25,787 nucleotides of DNA from a virus: the IMG/VR virus record IMGVR_UViG_3300010885_042661, positions 1 through 25,787 of that record, one strand, 5' to 3'. The translations under genes and the position numbers were made by a program. Below, piece by piece: positions 19,201 to 25,787 of this stretch (position 1 is its first letter; the number at the start of each line of letters is the position of its first letter). The notes below the pieces were generated by a model, which saw only the letters and a program-made list of their open reading frames with translations, ran no database searches and had not been told where the DNA came from.

Positions 19201-22200
19201 TATGATATCTACGAATACTGGGCCATGTCTCGCAGTCAATATGGCGCCACTGCCAACAGACGATATTTTGAATTGTTGCTCAACGAAGCCCATTTAAAAT
19301 CTGATCCTAGTTTGATCCAAGTGATTGAGCCTGGACAAACCAGCCAGGCAGATCAAACAGTATTGTTACAGAATATTTGGAAACTGAGTTATTCTCCAAC
19401 ATCTGCCAACTTGTTGCCCACAACAACCAGTGTGGTCACAGACATTGGTCTGCCCACCGCTGGTTATGTCAAACTAGGTGATGTAGACATCACTGCATTT
19501 GATTTGGCAACTTCACAGGCCATCAATGCTGACCTGGAAAATGTAGGGGTTGGCACATTGATATGGGTAGCCAAAGTAAATTCATATGACTGGGATGTGT
19601 ACAGATGCGAACATATCTATGGTGATATTACCACGGTGTCAGACAATCTTGACAATCTGTCTCTGGTAACATTCAGTCGCCAACATGGTCTTGTGACTGG
19701 CGACTATCTAATCATAAGATTTTTTAATGATGCTATCAATGGTGTGTACCAGATTAGATCAGTACCGTCATTGACCACAGTGTTAATTGACTATGTGTTC
19801 ACAGGATCATTGGCCAATGCTACAGCAGTTACAGGTTCGGGTTCAGGATTTATTCTCCAACCTGCCAGAGTTGTGCAAGCCTCTGACATTGTAACATTGC
19901 CATATGTCAACGAAATTGTACCAGGTGCCAAAGTTTGGGTAGACAACAATGGTGATGGGCTGTGGACTGTGTTGGAAAAAACATCCCCGTTCACACCCAC
20001 AATTAGAATAACTGCTGATTCCCCTACAGTCGACGATCAATTTGGATCAGCCGTATCTCAAGGTATAAGAAATCTCTTTGCCTTGGTGGGAGCACCAGGA
20101 TATGATAGCAATGCAGGCGGCGTGTACACCTATGTCAAGGCCAGCAATAATCAATACGTTCAAAATGCACAAGTACAACAACTAGGTACACCTGATGCAA
20201 CGGGATTTGGTAATGCTATGGACATTGGAGACCAAAGTTGGGCCGTGGTGGGTGCCAGCACAAGTGACACCAATCAAGGCTATGCTGCCGCAATATACAA
20301 TATACCTGGTACCAATGTTATAGAACAAACGCAATTGTTTGTTATACCCGATCAGGACTTTCGTACAGCAAGATTTGGTTACTCAGTGACCATAAGTCAA
20401 AACGAGCGTTGGATGTACATTGGTGCACCTGACATTAATAAAGTTTATGCCTATGGGTTAGTTGACGTTGAAGAACAAATAGTTCGTTACGTCACTGATG
20501 GAATTTCTACTGTTTATTCGTTCTCGGGAGAAATTGAGATCAATAACAATCAGCAAGTCAGTGTTATATTAGACAATACTGTACTGACATTGAACGTAGA
20601 TTATTCTGTTGCCGGAACATCAATTGCGTTGAGTTCTATACCACCTGTTGGATTAAAATTAATAATTTTACGTCGCAATTCAGTGCAGTTAGACGCAAAC
20701 AACTATACAGCCGTTACAGGCACCACAGGCGGCAGCGGTACTGATGCTACATTCAGTGTCAACAACACACATGGAGTCTATTCAGTAGTATTAACAAATG
20801 GCGGAGATTTTTATGCTGTGAACGATACTATTACTGTATTAGGAACCTCAGTTGGCGGAACTACCACTGCTAATGATATCACAGTCACAGTCACAGCCAT
20901 TGATGGTGTAGGAACAGGACCAATAACTAGTATTTCATACACAGGAACTGGCGCAATAAGTTACGGTCCGTTTGCATTAAATGATGAATTGTATACTGCT
21001 ACAAATATATTCTCTTTTGCCATCAAAGTCAATGGATCATTGTATAGACCATTCCTTGATTATGACATTATAGCAGACAGCACTCTTACCACAATTGAAT
21101 TCCATAATGCTACCACACTGCCACCAGCAGGCGCAACCATCATGGCATATGCCAACTCATACTGGGACTTTGTTGAAGTACTCACAGTAGCCGGGTTGCC
21201 TGCAGATGCTGAATTTGGACACAGTGTCAGTACCACATCAGATGGTAGACAAATCTTAGTTGGCGTCCCAGGAATATCAGCAACAATTAATTCTACATCT
21301 GCTGCCCGAGCTGGATCTGTATATGTGTTTGATAGATCAGTACAAACCTTCCAGGTTACTGATGCCGCAACACTGAGTTACACAACTGAAGTTTCTCAAC
21401 AGGGTCCTGTATCTGTGTCAATTAATGGAGAATTCTTGCAAGATTCTGCACAGTTTATCAACGGACAATACAGCATTGCTGGTGACACAGTTACATTGGC
21501 ATCCAGCGTTGACCTTGTGGTAGGTGATTTTATAACAGTTGACACCAATGATTTTACTTTGATTCAAGAACTCACAGTTGGCCAACCTTACGCTGGATCT
21601 GAGTTTGGATACATTGTTGACCAATGCATAAACAACTGTAGTTTATATGTGGGCGCACCGTTTGATAGTGCTATTTTACCCAAGGCAGGTCGAGTAGAAT
21701 ATTATCAAAATCAAATCAGAGTATATGGAACAGTAACATCCAACATTGGTAATCCTACGTTGACACCCGGGGAGTTTATTAGAATCAACAATATTTTTGT
21801 TGAAGTTCAAACACCTACTTCTTGGTCGTCGTCTGTATCTTGGTCAGTTGACTCGTTTGCAACCACTGGTGGAAACATTTATAGAGCCTTGCGTAACGTG
21901 CCAATCGGCACAGCAATCACGGATATTTCTTACTGGAAAGGCAGCAGTTGGGTAGAAATGTTTGCCAGCCAAATTAATAATGCTGGTATACCTAATGCTC
22001 AAGCCTCTTCGGTGCCAGACTTTGAAGGCCTTGCTGATGGCAGCAGTACAGTTTACAGTGTAGGAACAATATATTCTTCTGCTGACTCATATACTCCATT
22101 GGTATATTTAGATAACGTTGCACAAACACTGGGAGTAAACTATACCTACAGCAACTCAGCACAAACAATAACATTTGCAATTGCGCCTACTAAAAACGTA

Positions 22201-25200
22201 TTGATAACAGCAATTAGTGGTAGACTCACTGTGTCTGTTAGGAACTTTGATGCATCACAACCACTCAATAGATTGCAAGTACTACCTGGCACAGGAACTG
22301 TATTTGAAGACCTTGGATTTGAAACCTATGTAAATCAACAGGTAATTAGAGCACCTGTTGTGCAGGATTTTGCCAACTTTGGTCAAGTTCTTTCTATCAG
22401 TGACAACACAACTACATTACTTGTTGGTGCACCGCATGGTAGTACATTGATATATGATGCGTTTGATCATGGTACCACAACATTTGATGCCAATTCAACT
22501 GTGTTCTTTAATGCAGTAACTGACAGTGGCGCAGCCTACGTATATGATTTCTTGCCAGCCGCCAACGCCACAGTGAACAATCCAGGGCAGTTTGCGTTTG
22601 GCCAGGAAATATATGACAGCAGTATTGCCTCAGGATCTGAGTTTGGATCAGCATTAGATTATACCACTGGTACTTTATTAATTGGTGCACCGTCTGCTGA
22701 CATTGATGGCAATGTTAACAGCAACTACGGACAGGTGGCTAGATTTGAAAACATTGATCGTTTACCAGCCTGGACTGTGTTAAGATTGCAACAGCCAGTG
22801 GTTGATGACTCTTTGTTGAATACAGCATTCATGTACGATAGAGTTACCAATGCTGAAAAACAATATTTTGATCACTTCAATCCGTTGCAAGGACGCATAC
22901 TTGGTGTGGTTCGACAGAACATTGACTTCATTGGTGCAGTAGATCCTGCCGCATACAATGTTGGAGAATTAAACAATTATGGTCAGCGTTGGGCACAGGC
23001 AAGAGTGGGACAAATTTGGTGGGACACAGACAATGTACGATTCATTGACCCCAACCAGGACGACATTGTGTATGCCAGCCGACGTTGGGGACAAGTGTTC
23101 CCAGGCAGTACTGTGGATGTTTATCAATGGATATCTTCTACAGTACCACCAGTAGATTACATAGGTCCTGGAATACCATTGAGCACAACCAGTTATTCAG
23201 TTACTTCGTCTGTGACTGAACAAGGATTGTTTGTTACCAACTACTTCTTTTGGGTGCAAGGCATCACAACCGTAGCACGGTCAGCCCTAAAAACCCTAAG
23301 TACTGTGACAATTTCTCAATACATTGAATCACCTCGCAGTAGTGGCATTGCATATATTGCACCTATCAATAGTAGCACAATTGCTATCTACAACGGATTG
23401 CCATACATTAGTGCTCAAGATACTGTGCTACACGTAGAATTTGATCAGCAATTTACTGAAAATGCAGTACACGTTGAATATCAGTTGATTGCACAAGATC
23501 GTGCAGATGGATTCTTGTCAGCACCATTGTACAGAAAAATGCAAGACAGTTTCAGCGGCGTAGACACACAAGGTGCGCAGGTTCCTGATCCATTCTTGTC
23601 ACCCAGTGAAAAATATGGTGTGTTGTTTAGACCGCGCCAAAGTTTCTTCCAGAATCGATTCCTTGCACTAGAAAATTACCTAGGCAGAGCCAACACAGTG
23701 TTGACTTTGTATCCTGTGACTGAGAGTCGTAAATTTAATTTACTCAACAGTGCAGAACCTGAGCCAAGTGCATCGTCGGGTGCCTGGGACAAGCGTGTGG
23801 CCAACAATGAAGAACTGCTATTCCAGGACCTTGCACAGGTGCCAGTTGGCTATCGTTATCTTGTGGTCAGCGACAGTACCAATAATGGTCTGTGGACAAT
23901 ATATCAAGTAATCTCAGGACCACTTGTGGGCTCAAAAGAATTACAACTGTCAAGAGTACAAAACTACGACACCAAAAAATACTGGAGTTATGTCAACTGG
24001 TATCTGCCAGGATATAACCCGTTGACAAGACCAGTGACAGAAGTTCCCACTTACTCAGCCTTGGAAACTATAACAGTGCCCGAGGGTAGTTCTGTTAGGG
24101 TAACAGCCAACGCACAAGGTAAATTTGAAATATATCAATTAACTGCAGGTGAGTGGATAAGAGTAGGACTACAAGACGGCACAATACAATTCAGTGCTGT
24201 GTTGTGGGATTATGCACTTGGTCGATTTGGATTTGATGTAGAAGTGTTTGATGCACAGTATTTTGATCAGGAACCTGTTGTTGAAACACGTAGAATTATT
24301 CAAGCCATTAATGAAGAATTATTCATTGACGATTTGGCAATAGAACGCAATAGACTGTTGACATTGATGTTTAATTACATTCTGACAGAACAGCAGGCAC
24401 CGCTGTGGTTGACCAAAACCAGTTTGATTGATGTTGACCATACTATTCGTGAACTAGTACCATTCCAGATATATCGACGAGACAACCAAGACTTTGTTTT
24501 GAACTATATCCAAGAAGTCAAACCTTACCATGTACAAATTCGCGAATTCAATCTGATTTACAATGGATTTGACCAGTTCTCAGGTTCGCTGACAGACTTT
24601 GATTTGCCAGCATTCTGGGACCCAACACAAAACTTGTTTATCAGCCCTGTGTTGGACAACACAGGTACACTGAGTACTACCTCTAGTTATCCAAGTTCTG
24701 CGGCTGTGTGGCAGACTTTTCCTTGGAACCAATGGTATCAAAATTATCTCTTAGAGATACAAGATGTAACCATTGTAGACGGTGGCACAGGCTATACAAT
24801 TGCCCCAGATGTAGTGGTCACAGGCGACTGTGTGGTTCCTGCTGAAATGACAGCAACAATTAACAGCGCAGGACAAGTGATTGCAATTGCCATTATTGAC
24901 CCAGGTCAAGGTTACACAACAACAGCAATCATTACCATGACAGGTGGCAACGGATCAGGTGCAACTGCTGTGGCTGTGATGGGCAACGGCCTTGTTAGAA
25001 ATATCAACACAACAATCAAATACGATCGTTACCAATATCAAACTACCATAGTGGACTGGGCTGCCAATGTTCAATATGAAAATGGTACTCAAGTTCGGTA
25101 TGATGATCGAGTGTGGGAAGCCAGCAATGACGACAGTTCTGCTGTTGAAAGTGCAACATTTGATCCGGCCCAATGGACGCTGGTAGCAGCCAGCAGCCTC

Positions 25201-25787
25201 AGCGGCGTTGATCGTACCATGGGATTCTATGCTCCTGCAGTTAACGAGCCAGGACTAGATCTAGCACTGTTGATCTCAGGTATAGACTATCCTGGAGTAC
25301 AAGTACTAGGCCCTGGATTTGATCAAAACACAGGATTTGATGTTGGTAACTTTGACATCAATCCGTTTGATAACATTTCATTTGGTCCAGAAGGACGTCC
25401 AACATACGACCCTGCAATTTTGGATGCCATATATGAAAGCAACTTTGTTGATCCTTACCTTGGAGTGGGTCCATCCGCTATCAATGTTGCAGGTGGCGCA
25501 TTTGTTGACGAGTATTCAAGTCATGCTCCTGAAGAATTGGTTCCGGGTGCTATATTTGACACACTAGATATTCGTGTGTTTACCACACCCGGAGCAGACT
25601 GGACCAACAATGGGCATGGGTTTCCGCTTAGAGAAATCAGTTATGAATTCACTGCACCTGGCACAACATACAGTTTTCAGGACGTATTACCATACCCAGT
25701 GGCCATCAAAGTCTTTAATAAAAATGTAGGAATAGACCTCATACCCAATGTTGACTACATTGTTAACTGGCCCACACAAACTATCAC
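13255..25787 (+). CDS. Giant modular baseplate/adhesin protein, at least 4,177 aa, 3' end outside window
   Basis: One frame is open from the ATG in the TAATG overlap with gp6 (AGGTGA at 13243-13248, 6 nt spacing) to the window edge. The head, VDLLPEIFRTDTNKKFFAAT and NYSQYYWIPNGP (residues 6-135), and a Trp-rich core at 1263-1490 (RPWEMLGFSQEPTWWKDEYG, TWRTSSSWPFAVMRLLALTK) look like the large protein that follows gp6 in aquatic T4-like phages. Domains in order: cupredoxin-like beta domain (about 163-252); HGL-type beta domain (2135-2172); seven FG-GAP blades (2263-3166) with insertions; conserved helical stretch with NYIQEVKPYHVQIREF (about 3692-3745); GGxGY repeat pair (3838-3912); CBM-like motif (3933-3979); SSHAPEELVPGAIFDTLDIR (4088-4107). 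The position equals T4 gene 7 (1032 aa), the wedge scaffold, but homology to gp7 is not shown. The likely role is wedge scaffold plus exposed host- or surface-binding module. No stop or frameshift was seen. Confidence 0.85.
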   Translation, partial: MAQRTVDLLPEIFRTDTNKKFFAATLDQLTQEPRLKKTQGFVGRRVGPGVNPADNYVTEPSKTRSDYQLEPGVVFLKTDTNTAIDAITYPGMIDALNLQGANTQRQDRLWESEYYAWDPFCDLDKFTNYSQYYWIPNGPDSVDLSSTAVPLTDDFTVTRTSTLDTHAYQFSGLAGNNPIVTLARGGTYTFEINQPGAPFWIQSVPGINGTLPQTPNISSRDVLGVTNNGITGGTVTFNVPLKNAQDFYYALTDFGSVDLLTSLQFDQINNIYVDDFLAANSSGIDGVTNLNGRTVVFTTQTTGWGVTTFFDPLLPAGNVVSGTGSYDSVDFDQVTPITDQAIQYSVWQIQYMYDFDNRPYMVLTSVLTIPNLNKFRILFGTQWSNTYWYKNSGGYFEQVPLLTAILDTLWYQDGSDPDIFGQIRLVDLDVGAPVDANDIVGAKNYTSPNGVVLTNGLKVQFRGLTRPAEFQNLEYYVEGVGTGPGINLRVGFIDGEAYFGPWHYYQGQKMTGSVHSETTFQLYIYESLEDSVLNPGAGAPEGAPLPSTPIAGASLGVGIRLLPITDFVTPETYTKNLTIPFDSVPFDSTAFDGSLNSPVVQDYLTINRASLDLNAWTRSNRWFHIDVLRATAEYNNQTVVVDNAQRAKRPIIEFRAGVELYNFGTQGKQPINVIDLQETDAFSNINGTLGYSIDGYSFVTGSRVIFAADLDPQVRNRIWEVIFIDPTNTGNLVIDLVPVYDNVAQTGQTVVCLSGLSLQGKSFWFDGDIWTEAQQKTGVNQAPLFNIRDADGVSYADRAVYPSSTFTGSRLFGYALGGTQQTDEVLGFALKYLNINNVGDIVFENYLYTDTFIYVRDSVSTTLNISNGYARQYVDRIQFSNQIGWQTAAVENRSRQVFRFIYDGIPLVFDVPPAANTVFPVLQIFIEGIFVDPSTYTLTSTSVSTTVTFVTAPPVGSIIDAELISDVASSVAYYEVPLNLENNPLNNNSTAFTLGTIRTHYNSIGQNLVNISGPINGANNTRDLGDIIRYGDLIVQHSAPLTLDGVFLRRQQYQLFNSIRFNSQEYEKYKALLIDVATRGDFVNNTPTQVLDQAMLEISLGRNNLSPFYWSDMVPSGETYVENTYTYTAISTPTFDTQYVYSFTTSNFRGLLVYLNGNLLIKGYDYTVGDNAPTVTITATLAVGDVVVIREYLTTYGSFVPNTPTKMGLYPAFKPEIFEDKTSGSPVLVIQGHDGSITRAFGDYRDNVLLEFESRIFDNLKIATPIPMTLDEVMPGQFRTTDYTLGEVNDILATDFLSWVGWNKLDYTTQNYLPGNEFTYNYSQSGNRLTTQPLLGAWRGIYNYFYDTYAPNTRPWEMLGFSQEPTWWKDEYGPAPYTSGNLVLWSDLEQGLVRDPAGSYVLPLYVRPGLTNVIPSDSEGALLSPLDAVVGNYDATSFRRSWAFGDDGPVESTWRTSSSWPFAVMRLLALTKPAKFFALFADRDRYVYDTAIEQYLWDVRYRLDANKLNPLYGQGVSKASYINWIIDYNRQLGHDSTAELTTALSNVDVRLCWRLAAFSDKKYLKIYTERGTPNSLNTSLLLPDESYQLLLYKNQPFAKTTYSSVIIQKTDTGYAVLGYNTTNPYFEILTSRPSGNSVTVSAGNVSVRVSTEYSNDVVQVPYGYVFTNNTAVCDFLINYGRLLEAQGMTFDSGENGYVLNWFQMAQEFLYWSQQGWAPGSMVNLNPTATKLTVTRPQSVVDSIATPTPENLVLNQNRQVLPANDMIIDRLDNTFTLRTVTNNTINYIDLKYTSYEHIIILDNVSIFADLIYDPVTGARQSRVLVSGWLTADWTGLVDAPGFVLNQDNIVEWVPTRKYAKGEIVLFKNEYWSASTIIQPSQAFNYNVWIKSDYNQIQKGLLPNAANVSDQLAQAYSVYDANLENEIDLFSYGLIGFRPREYMAALNLDDVSQVDLYQQFIGTKGTIRSAEIFTFANLGKETAQYDIYEYWAMSRSQYGATANRRYFELLLNEAHLKSDPSLIQVIEPGQTSQADQTVLLQNIWKLSYSPTSANLLPTTTSVVTDIGLPTAGYVKLGDVDITAFDLATSQAINADLENVGVGTLIWVAKVNSYDWDVYRCEHIYGDITTVSDNLDNLSLVTFSRQHGLVTGDYLIIRFFNDAINGVYQIRSVPSLTTVLIDYVFTGSLANATAVTGSGSGFILQPARVVQASDIVTLPYVNEIVPGAKVWVDNNGDGLWTVLEKTSPFTPTIRITADSPTVDDQFGSAVSQGIRNLFALVGAPGYDSNAGGVYTYVKASNNQYVQNAQVQQLGTPDATGFGNAMDIGDQSWAVVGASTSDTNQGYAAAIYNIPGTNVIEQTQLFVIPDQDFRTARFGYSVTISQNERWMYIGAPDINKVYAYGLVDVEEQIVRYVTDGISTVYSFSGEIEINNNQQVSVILDNTVLTLNVDYSVAGTSIALSSIPPVGLKLIILRRNSVQLDANNYTAVTGTTGGSGTDATFSVNNTHGVYSVVLTNGGDFYAVNDTITVLGTSVGGTTTANDITVTVTAIDGVGTGPITSISYTGTGAISYGPFALNDELYTATNIFSFAIKVNGSLYRPFLDYDIIADSTLTTIEFHNATTLPPAGATIMAYANSYWDFVEVLTVAGLPADAEFGHSVSTTSDGRQILVGVPGISATINSTSAARAGSVYVFDRSVQTFQVTDAATLSYTTEVSQQGPVSVSINGEFLQDSAQFINGQYSIAGDTVTLASSVDLVVGDFITVDTNDFTLIQELTVGQPYAGSEFGYIVDQCINNCSLYVGAPFDSAILPKAGRVEYYQNQIRVYGTVTSNIGNPTLTPGEFIRINNIFVEVQTPTSWSSSVSWSVDSFATTGGNIYRALRNVPIGTAITDISYWKGSSWVEMFASQINNAGIPNAQASSVPDFEGLADGSSTVYSVGTIYSSADSYTPLVYLDNVAQTLGVNYTYSNSAQTITFAIAPTKNVLITAISGRLTVSVRNFDASQPLNRLQVLPGTGTVFEDLGFETYVNQQVIRAPVVQDFANFGQVLSISDNTTTLLVGAPHGSTLIYDAFDHGTTTFDANSTVFFNAVTDSGAAYVYDFLPAANATVNNPGQFAFGQEIYDSSIASGSEFGSALDYTTGTLLIGAPSADIDGNVNSNYGQVARFENIDRLPAWTVLRLQQPVVDDSLLNTAFMYDRVTNAEKQYFDHFNPLQGRILGVVRQNIDFIGAVDPAAYNVGELNNYGQRWAQARVGQIWWDTDNVRFIDPNQDDIVYASRRWGQVFPGSTVDVYQWISSTVPPVDYIGPGIPLSTTSYSVTSSVTEQGLFVTNYFFWVQGITTVARSALKTLSTVTISQYIESPRSSGIAYIAPINSSTIAIYNGLPYISAQDTVLHVEFDQQFTENAVHVEYQLIAQDRADGFLSAPLYRKMQDSFSGVDTQGAQVPDPFLSPSEKYGVLFRPRQSFFQNRFLALENYLGRANTVLTLYPVTESRKFNLLNSAEPEPSASSGAWDKRVANNEELLFQDLAQVPVGYRYLVVSDSTNNGLWTIYQVISGPLVGSKELQLSRVQNYDTKKYWSYVNWYLPGYNPLTRPVTEVPTYSALETITVPEGSSVRVTANAQGKFEIYQLTAGEWIRVGLQDGTIQFSAVLWDYALGRFGFDVEVFDAQYFDQEPVVETRRIIQAINEELFIDDLAIERNRLLTLMFNYILTEQQAPLWLTKTSLIDVDHTIRELVPFQIYRRDNQDFVLNYIQEVKPYHVQIREFNLIYNGFDQFSGSLTDFDLPAFWDPTQNLFISPVLDNTGTLSTTSSYPSSAAVWQTFPWNQWYQNYLLEIQDVTIVDGGTGYTIAPDVVVTGDCVVPAEMTATINSAGQVIAIAIIDPGQGYTTTAIITMTGGNGSGATAVAVMGNGLVRNINTTIKYDRYQYQTTIVDWAANVQYENGTQVRYDDRVWEASNDDSSAVESATFDPAQWTLVAASSLSGVDRTMGFYAPAVNEPGLDLALLISGIDYPGVQVLGPGFDQNTGFDVGNFDINPFDNISFGPEGRPTYDPAILDAIYESNFVDPYLGVGPSAINVAGGAFVDEYSSHAPEELVPGAIFDTLDIRVFTTPGADWTNNGHGFPLREISYEFTAPGTTYSFQDVLPYPVAIKVFNKNVGIDLIPNVDYIVNWPTQTI
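13741..14010 (+). other. Cupredoxin-like beta domain in the giant protein
   Basis: Residues about 163-252 read HAYQFSGLAGNNPIVTLARG, GTYTFEINQPGAPFWIQSVP, then GGTVTFNVPLKNAQDFYYAL. This is the pattern of a plastocyanin-like beta-sandwich (an exposed G-x-TY-x-F-x-I strand followed by a Pro-Phe loop), seen in many aquatic phage structural proteins. The usual metal ligands (His, Cys, Met) are not evident, so it is probably structural rather than copper-binding. Confidence 0.45.
18802..18930 (+). other. Carbohydrate-binding-like Trp motif 1 in the giant protein
   Basis: Residues 1850-1892 contain EWVPTRKYAKGEIVLFKNEY, then WSAS and, after a loop, a terminal Trp. The order W-x-Y-x-x-G-x-x-V-x-x-x-x-x-(Y/W)-x-A...W resembles small chitin-binding-type modules (CBM5/12). 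Similar segments lie at 21841-21960 and 25051-25191. Sugar binding is not shown. Confidence 0.4.
20032..22752 (+). repeat. Seven FG-GAP repeats forming a split seven-bladed beta-propeller
   Basis: Seven copies of the integrin-alpha-type pattern FG-x-(S/A)-V ... (L/I/V)-VGAP ... G-x-V-Y-x-Y occur in the giant protein. Their FG pairs start at residues 2263, 2318, 2374, 2654, 2784, 3042 and 3130. Examples are LVGAPGYDSNAGGVYTYV (blade 1), MYIGAPDINKVYAYG (3), ILVGVPG...AGSVYVFDR (4), LYVGAPFD...AGRVEYYQ (5), LLVGAPHG...SGAAYVYDF (6) and LLIGAPSADIDGN...YGQVARF (7). Blade 2 is weaker (VVGAST). Blades normally sit about 60 residues apart; the steps 280, 130 and 258 mark insertions after blades 3, 4 and 5. 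Blade 7 keeps a D-x-DG loop as in calcium-binding FG-GAP blades. Confidence 0.8.
21841..21960 (+). other. Carbohydrate-binding-like Trp motif 2, in the propeller insertion after blade 5
   Basis: Residues 2863-2902 begin with Trp, then contain GGNIYRALRNVPIGTAITDI followed by SYWKGSSWVEM. The G-x-IYRA ... W spacing matches the other two segments. It sits between propeller blades 5 and 6, next to a copy of the NG...DY module. Confidence 0.35.
24766..24990 (+). repeat. GGxGY repeat pair in the giant protein
   Basis: Two half-repeats, VDGGTGYTIAPDVVVTG (residues 3841-3857) and DPGQGYTTTAIITMTGGNGS (3882-3901), follow the pattern GGxGY-T-x-x-P-x-(V/I)-x-(V/I)-(T)-GG, then a GATAxAxV strand. This motif is frequent in tail fibre and structural proteins of aquatic phages. 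It begins just after the conserved helical stretch and directly precedes the third Trp motif. Confidence 0.6.
25051..25191 (+). other. Carbohydrate-binding-like Trp motif 3 in the giant protein
   Basis: Residues 3933-3979 contain VDWAANVQYENGTQVRYDDR, VWEAS and FDPAQWTLVA. The W...Y-x-x-G-x-x-V-x-Y-x-x-x-(V)-W-x-A ... W-x-LV order is the clearest of the three copies and closest to the small CBM5/12-type fold. It lies directly after the GGxGY repeats. Function is inferred by resemblance only. Confidence 0.45.

Larger units (their letters stand above)
16021..25787 (+). repeat. Dispersed NG...DY...G beta modules in the giant protein (seven copies)
   Basis: A roughly 40-residue pattern, V-x-(L/I/V)-(N/D/E)-(G/N)-x(4-8)-(D/Y/N)-Y-x(3-8)-(V/I)-x-(F/L/I)-x(4-6)-P-x-G-x-x-(I/L), recurs at 16021-16143, 16699-16830, 20551-20676, 21010-21150, 21406-21540, 22096-22215 and 25696-25787 (the last cut by the window). 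Examples are LLVYLNGNLLIKGYDYTVGD, YSVAGTSIALSSIPPVGLKL and VYLDNVAQTLGVNYTYSNSA. It is like the small beta module common in phage tail fibres (VNG...YTVSG...F..APPAG). Copies are divergent, so they are domain relatives rather than recent DNA duplications. Confidence 0.6.

Noticed and set aside
18757-19293. 178-aa open frame on the minus strand
   Set aside because: It lies wholly antisense to the giant gene, has no ribosome site I can see, and the plus-strand frame shows clear protein motifs throughout. It is a shadow frame.

Overview
The window is part of the late structural region of a T4-type contractile-tailed phage (myovirus). Recognisable T4-family products are a gp55-like late sigma factor, gp53, gp5, gp25 and gp6. 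Their order, and the presence of one very large wedge-associated protein after gp6, look most like aquatic T4-like phages (cyanophage and relatives) as I remember them. Nothing in the sequence identifies the host. I saw no tRNA, rRNA, CRISPR array, insertion sequence or integration gene.

Layout. Positions 1-943, on the minus strand: a possible truncated gene at the edge, then a 302-aa gp55-like late sigma factor with an extra N-terminal domain. Positions 944-1053: a divergent control region. It holds a consensus-like sigma70 promoter (TTGACA, 16 bp, extended -10 TGCTACAAT) facing the sigma gene, and a T4-late-type TAAATA element facing the structural genes. Positions 1054-13255, on the plus strand: seven tightly packed genes. 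They encode a tube-cap/initiator-like baseplate protein, a LysM-type gp53, a 992-aa putative hub protein, a gp5-like OB-fold/beta-helix spike without lysozyme, a 309-aa virion protein of unknown role, gp25 and gp6. Three junctions are TAATG stop/start overlaps. Late-promoter-like TAAATA elements lie in or at every plus-strand gap longer than 3 nt.

Positions 13255-25787 are one uninterrupted reading frame of at least 4,177 codons that is still open at the window edge. It starts in the TAATG overlap with gp6 and occupies the place of gene 7 in T4. I translated it by hand. It is modular: a conserved N-terminal head, a cupredoxin-like beta domain, a Trp-rich core, and exactly seven FG-GAP (integrin-alpha-type) blades that would close a seven-bladed beta-propeller. 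That propeller is interrupted between blades 3/4, 4/5 and 5/6 by insertions. Short NG...DY...G beta modules recur through the protein and occur in every propeller insertion. Three carbohydrate-binding-like Trp motifs and a GGxGY repeat pair are also present.

Working model (inference): the sigma factor is transcribed by host polymerase and then directs polymerase to the TAAATA elements. The plus-strand genes build the hub (tube cap, hub, spike) and the wedge (gp53, gp25, gp6). The giant protein would be a wedge scaffold that also carries a surface-exposed, propeller-based adhesin. That protein is the most unusual feature of the window.
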